NCBI RefSeq assembly: GCF_021228235.1
Contig: NZ_JAJQRG010000016.1
Span: 1 to 45,596 of the forward strand
Length of the DNA stretch: 45,596 nucleotides
Direction: 5' to 3'
From: Pseudophaeobacter flagellatus
Lineage (GTDB): Bacteria; Pseudomonadota; Alphaproteobacteria; Rhodobacterales; Rhodobacteraceae
A program made the position numbers and the translations under genes. Each line of letters opens with the position of its first letter. Position 1 is the stretch's first letter. This document shows positions 44,200 to 45,596 of the stretch, one piece after another. The notes under the pieces were generated by a model. That model did no database searches. It had not been told where the DNA came from and saw nothing but the letters and a program-made list of their open reading frames with translations.

Positions 44200-44785
44200 T
44201 CATGTTCCCCCACCCCCAGATCCTAGATACGCTAACCTCTCGTTGAAGAGGCGCTGACGCACCTCGTAGGCGGGGCAACGGGGGCAGTGCCGCATCTCGA
44301 CGTAATCATCGACTAAGCCCGGGGAAGCTGCTTCTACCTCATCCAGCCCCTGATAGTTGTTCGTAATAGCAACTTGATGCCCGAGAGTTCCGATGGCGGC
44401 GGCCTGCATGGCTAACTTGAGGCGACGGGCCATTGAGTAGTCGATGATAAAACTATCGTGGACGCTCAGAACCGGGATCTGGTGACGCGTAAAAACCCGA
44501 AGAATATGGGCTGCGATCTTACTGTCCTTGTTCATCAGCGCAATGCCACGATCAGCGCAAAGATCATTTGCTAGAAACGGGTGCTTCTCTACGAAAGCAT
44601 CCATCACTCGAAACAACTCCTTGTTCTTCATCGACTTGGCCTGAGAGCCCACCGAAGCGGTTTCTCGGAAAGCACTGCAAGCAGCATTCTTGGTCTTTGC
44701 ATTCAAGGACATCAGCACGAGCAGCTTGACCAGCTTGCGCTGACGAGCGGCATCCAGCCCTTCTACTAGCCCGCTCTGCCTCGCT
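44200..44785 (-). pseudogene. C-terminal fragment of a family-A-polymerase-like accessory protein
   Basis: About 195 codons without a start of its own; the 5' part is lost at a junction near 44786. The readable part contains KLVKLLVLMSLNAKTKN, then FVEKHPFLANDLCADRG, GIALMNKDSKIAAHIL and IPVLSVHDSFIIDY. I associate this order with a family of mobile-element proteins in alphaproteobacteria whose VHDSF motif corresponds to motif C of family-A DNA polymerases and whose missing N-part should carry motif A (DYSxLHxR-like). This is recognition from memory. The frame ends at a TGA near 44200 after a Gly-rich tail, and a pair of Cys (HCPRCP) lies near the end. Whatever its role, this copy is broken. 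Confidence 0.5.
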
Positions 44786-44786
44786 A

Positions 44787-45068
44787 TTGATGAAATGCGG
44801 CAGGCTGATCCGCGAGCACACCGGCACCAAACGCTATGCACTGTTCGGGCAAGAGGCGATCGGCTCCACCTGGGCGCTGGTCAAGATGAACCTGTTTCTG
44901 CACGGCGAGGAAAACCATCAGATCGAATGGGGCGATACCATTCGCAATCCCAAGCTGCGCACCAGTGACGATATGCTGCGCCACTTTGACGTGGTGGTGG
45001 CCAACCCACCCTTCAGTCTGGACAAATGGGGCACCGAGGCGGCCGAAACGGATAAGTTCGCCCGTTTC
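44787..45068 (+). pseudogene. hsdM fragment (type I restriction-modification methyltransferase)
   Basis: About 94 in-frame codons of an N6-adenine methyltransferase subunit, internal to the protein. The segment runs MKCGRLIREHTG, GQEAIGSTWALVKMN, GDTIRNPK and VVVANPPFSLDKWG; NPPF is catalytic motif IV. Upstream the motif I region (usually DPxCGSGG) is missing, and the join at about 44786 lies back-to-back with the polymerase-like fragment. Downstream it stops at 45068, where IS3 sequence begins. Only motif IV and the target region just before it remain, so it cannot be active. No hsdR or hsdS is in the window. Confidence 0.85.
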
Positions 45069-45387
45069 CTCCATAGACGCCGGGTTTCTTCTTGTAGCCG
45101 ATCTGCGCCTGAATGCCTGCAAGGCGGGCCAAACGGGCAACGCGGTTCTCTGACGCTGCCTCGCCCATGTTGATCAGGTCGTCGTGGATTTTACGGTATC
45201 CATAAACCTTGCCGCTGTCGTCCCACGCCTTCTTCACCAGCTTGGTCTGACGCTGATCTTCAAGCGCACCTTGGCTTAGCGGTTCCTTAACCCATGCATA
45301 AAAACCACTTGGATGAACGCTCAGAATTTTGCACAGAACTCGGACAGGATGCTGCTCGCGATGCGCGTCAATAAACGCGTACCTCAC
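45067..45387 (-). pseudogene. IS3-family transposase OrfB, N-terminal part
   Basis: About 107 codons of an IS3-group transposase from its GTG start: RYAFIDAHREQHPVRVLCKI, PSGFYAWVKEP, DDSGKVYGYRKIHDDL and AQIGYKKKPGVYGG. This is the N-terminal helix-turn-helix and linker that precedes the DDE core. The sequence breaks at 45067 into hsdM on the other strand, so the catalytic domain is lost. The GTG overlaps the OrfA stop by four bases in the -1 frame, the normal IS3 arrangement. Confidence 0.88.
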
Positions 45388-45470
45388 TTTGCATCCCTGG
45401 CGAAGTACGCGGTGGCCTTTTTTAAGATGTCACGCTCCTCGGTCACGCGGGCCAGTTCTTTCTTAAGACG
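45384..45470 (-). pseudogene. IS3-family OrfA, C-terminal part
   Basis: Twenty-eight codons ending RRLKKELARV-TEERDILKKATAYF-ARDAK and a TGA that overlaps the OrfB start. This is the leucine-zipper end of OrfA. It contains the slippery A6G run used for the OrfAB fusion. The 5' part is missing: just upstream on this strand is the end of another IS element. Confidence 0.8.
45417..45423 (-). promoter_or_regulatory. Programmed -1 frameshift site (AAAAAAG) of the IS3 element
   Basis: On the minus strand A-AAA-AAG lies in the OrfA frame as X-XXY-YYZ, the classic -1 slippery heptamer. OrfB is in the -1 frame and starts 30 bases downstream, so frameshifting would make the OrfAB transposase. The element is truncated, so this is now a relic. 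Confidence 0.8.
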
Positions 45471-45472
45471 CC

Positions 45473-45596
45473 TGGTAATCCCCCCATTTTTAATGGGGTC
45501 CAGCCGTAGAATTCATGCGGCTGTTTTCAGTTTCATAGCGGGGGTCATCCCACCGATGCCCATGTTGGGTCGCTCGTTGTTGTAAGTCCAGAGCCA
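45473..45596 (-). mobile_element. End of a second IS3-family element with OrfB C-terminus
   Basis: The OrfB tail (45513-45596, minus) reads WLWTYNNERPNMGIGGMTP and ends AMKLKTAA with TGA. Non-coding end sequence follows with a hairpin, CCCCATT/AATGGGG at 45482-45498. A terminal TG may lie at 45473 (TGGTAATCC), next to the OrfA fragment of the other element. The exact boundary within 45473-45512 is uncertain, because part of this end also reads in frame with OrfA. The rest of the element is beyond the window. Confidence 0.7.
45513..45596 (-). pseudogene. IS3-family transposase OrfB, C-terminal end, cut by window edge
   Basis: Twenty-seven codons and a stop. The tail NNERPNMGIGGMTP belongs to a different IS3 subgroup from the one at positions 2-85. 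It is cut by the end of the window, so the gene itself may be intact. Confidence 0.78.

Noticed and set aside
44787-45173. Continuous 128-codon frame that could be read as one gene
   Set aside because: Only the first 94 codons match HsdM; after 45068 the frame is antisense to IS3 OrfB, so it is a fusion by insertion or rearrangement.

Overview
The window looks like a piece of a marine alphaproteobacterial genome, most likely Rhodobacterales (Roseobacter group). The evidence is indirect: GC-rich coding with dense 4-nt gene overlaps, a pcaQ/pcaC-pcaH-pcaG block in the roseobacter arrangement, a PrkA-YeaH-SpoVR operon, a LivHMGF transporter paired with an acyl-CoA ligase, and transposase fragments of types I associate with that group. 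No 16S rRNA or other species marker is present, so the assignment is an inference.

Layout. 1-123: right-hand end of an IS3-family element. 0.27-3.0 kb (minus): an ACR3 arsenite exporter, then a two-gene dTDP-sugar module (FdtA-like ketoisomerase and DegT aminotransferase). 3.3-5.4 kb: hybrid histidine kinase. 6.0-14.8 kb: a secreted trypsin-like protease convergent with a type I secretion locus (HlyD adaptor, LapB-type ABC exporter, TolC-like lipoprotein) and its probable cargo, a BapA-like protein with seven Ig-like repeats. 15.6-20.4 kb: prkA-yeaH-spoVR. 20.4-24.3 kb: an MFS transporter with a His-rich tail, an M24 peptidase and glutathione-dependent formaldehyde dehydrogenase. 24.6-27.6 kb: copper ATPase and CueR with a recognisable CueR-type promoter. 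27.7-31.3 kb: protocatechuate operon pcaC-pcaH-pcaG ending in a beta-keto-acid cleavage enzyme (BKACE), with divergent pcaQ. 31.3-39.1 kb: TetR repressor divergent from livH-livM-livG-livF, an AMP-dependent CoA ligase and a periplasmic binding protein. 39.3-43.7 kb: metallo-beta-lactamase-fold hydrolase, a winged-helix/TPR regulator and a quinone-oxidoreductase-like protein. 43.84 kb: tRNA-Gln(TTG), followed to the window end by a mosaic of broken genes (polymerase-like fragment, hsdM fragment, two IS3-family fragments).

How the genes work together. The pca operon would open the protocatechuate ring and decarboxylate the lactone, but pcaB and pcaD are not here. BKACE sits where other roseobacters often carry pcaB and could split beta-ketoadipate with acetyl-CoA. 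The liv operon appears to import an organic acid and activate it to a CoA thioester under TetR control. The secretion genes and the Ig-repeat protein form one export-and-adhesion unit. CueR and CopA form a standard copper efflux pair.

The most interesting regions are the pca-BKACE operon, the adhesin locus facing a protease, and the right-end mosaic. I did not find a clearly new defence or mobile system. Insertion-sequence fragments at both edges suggest the window may be a contig that broke at repeats.
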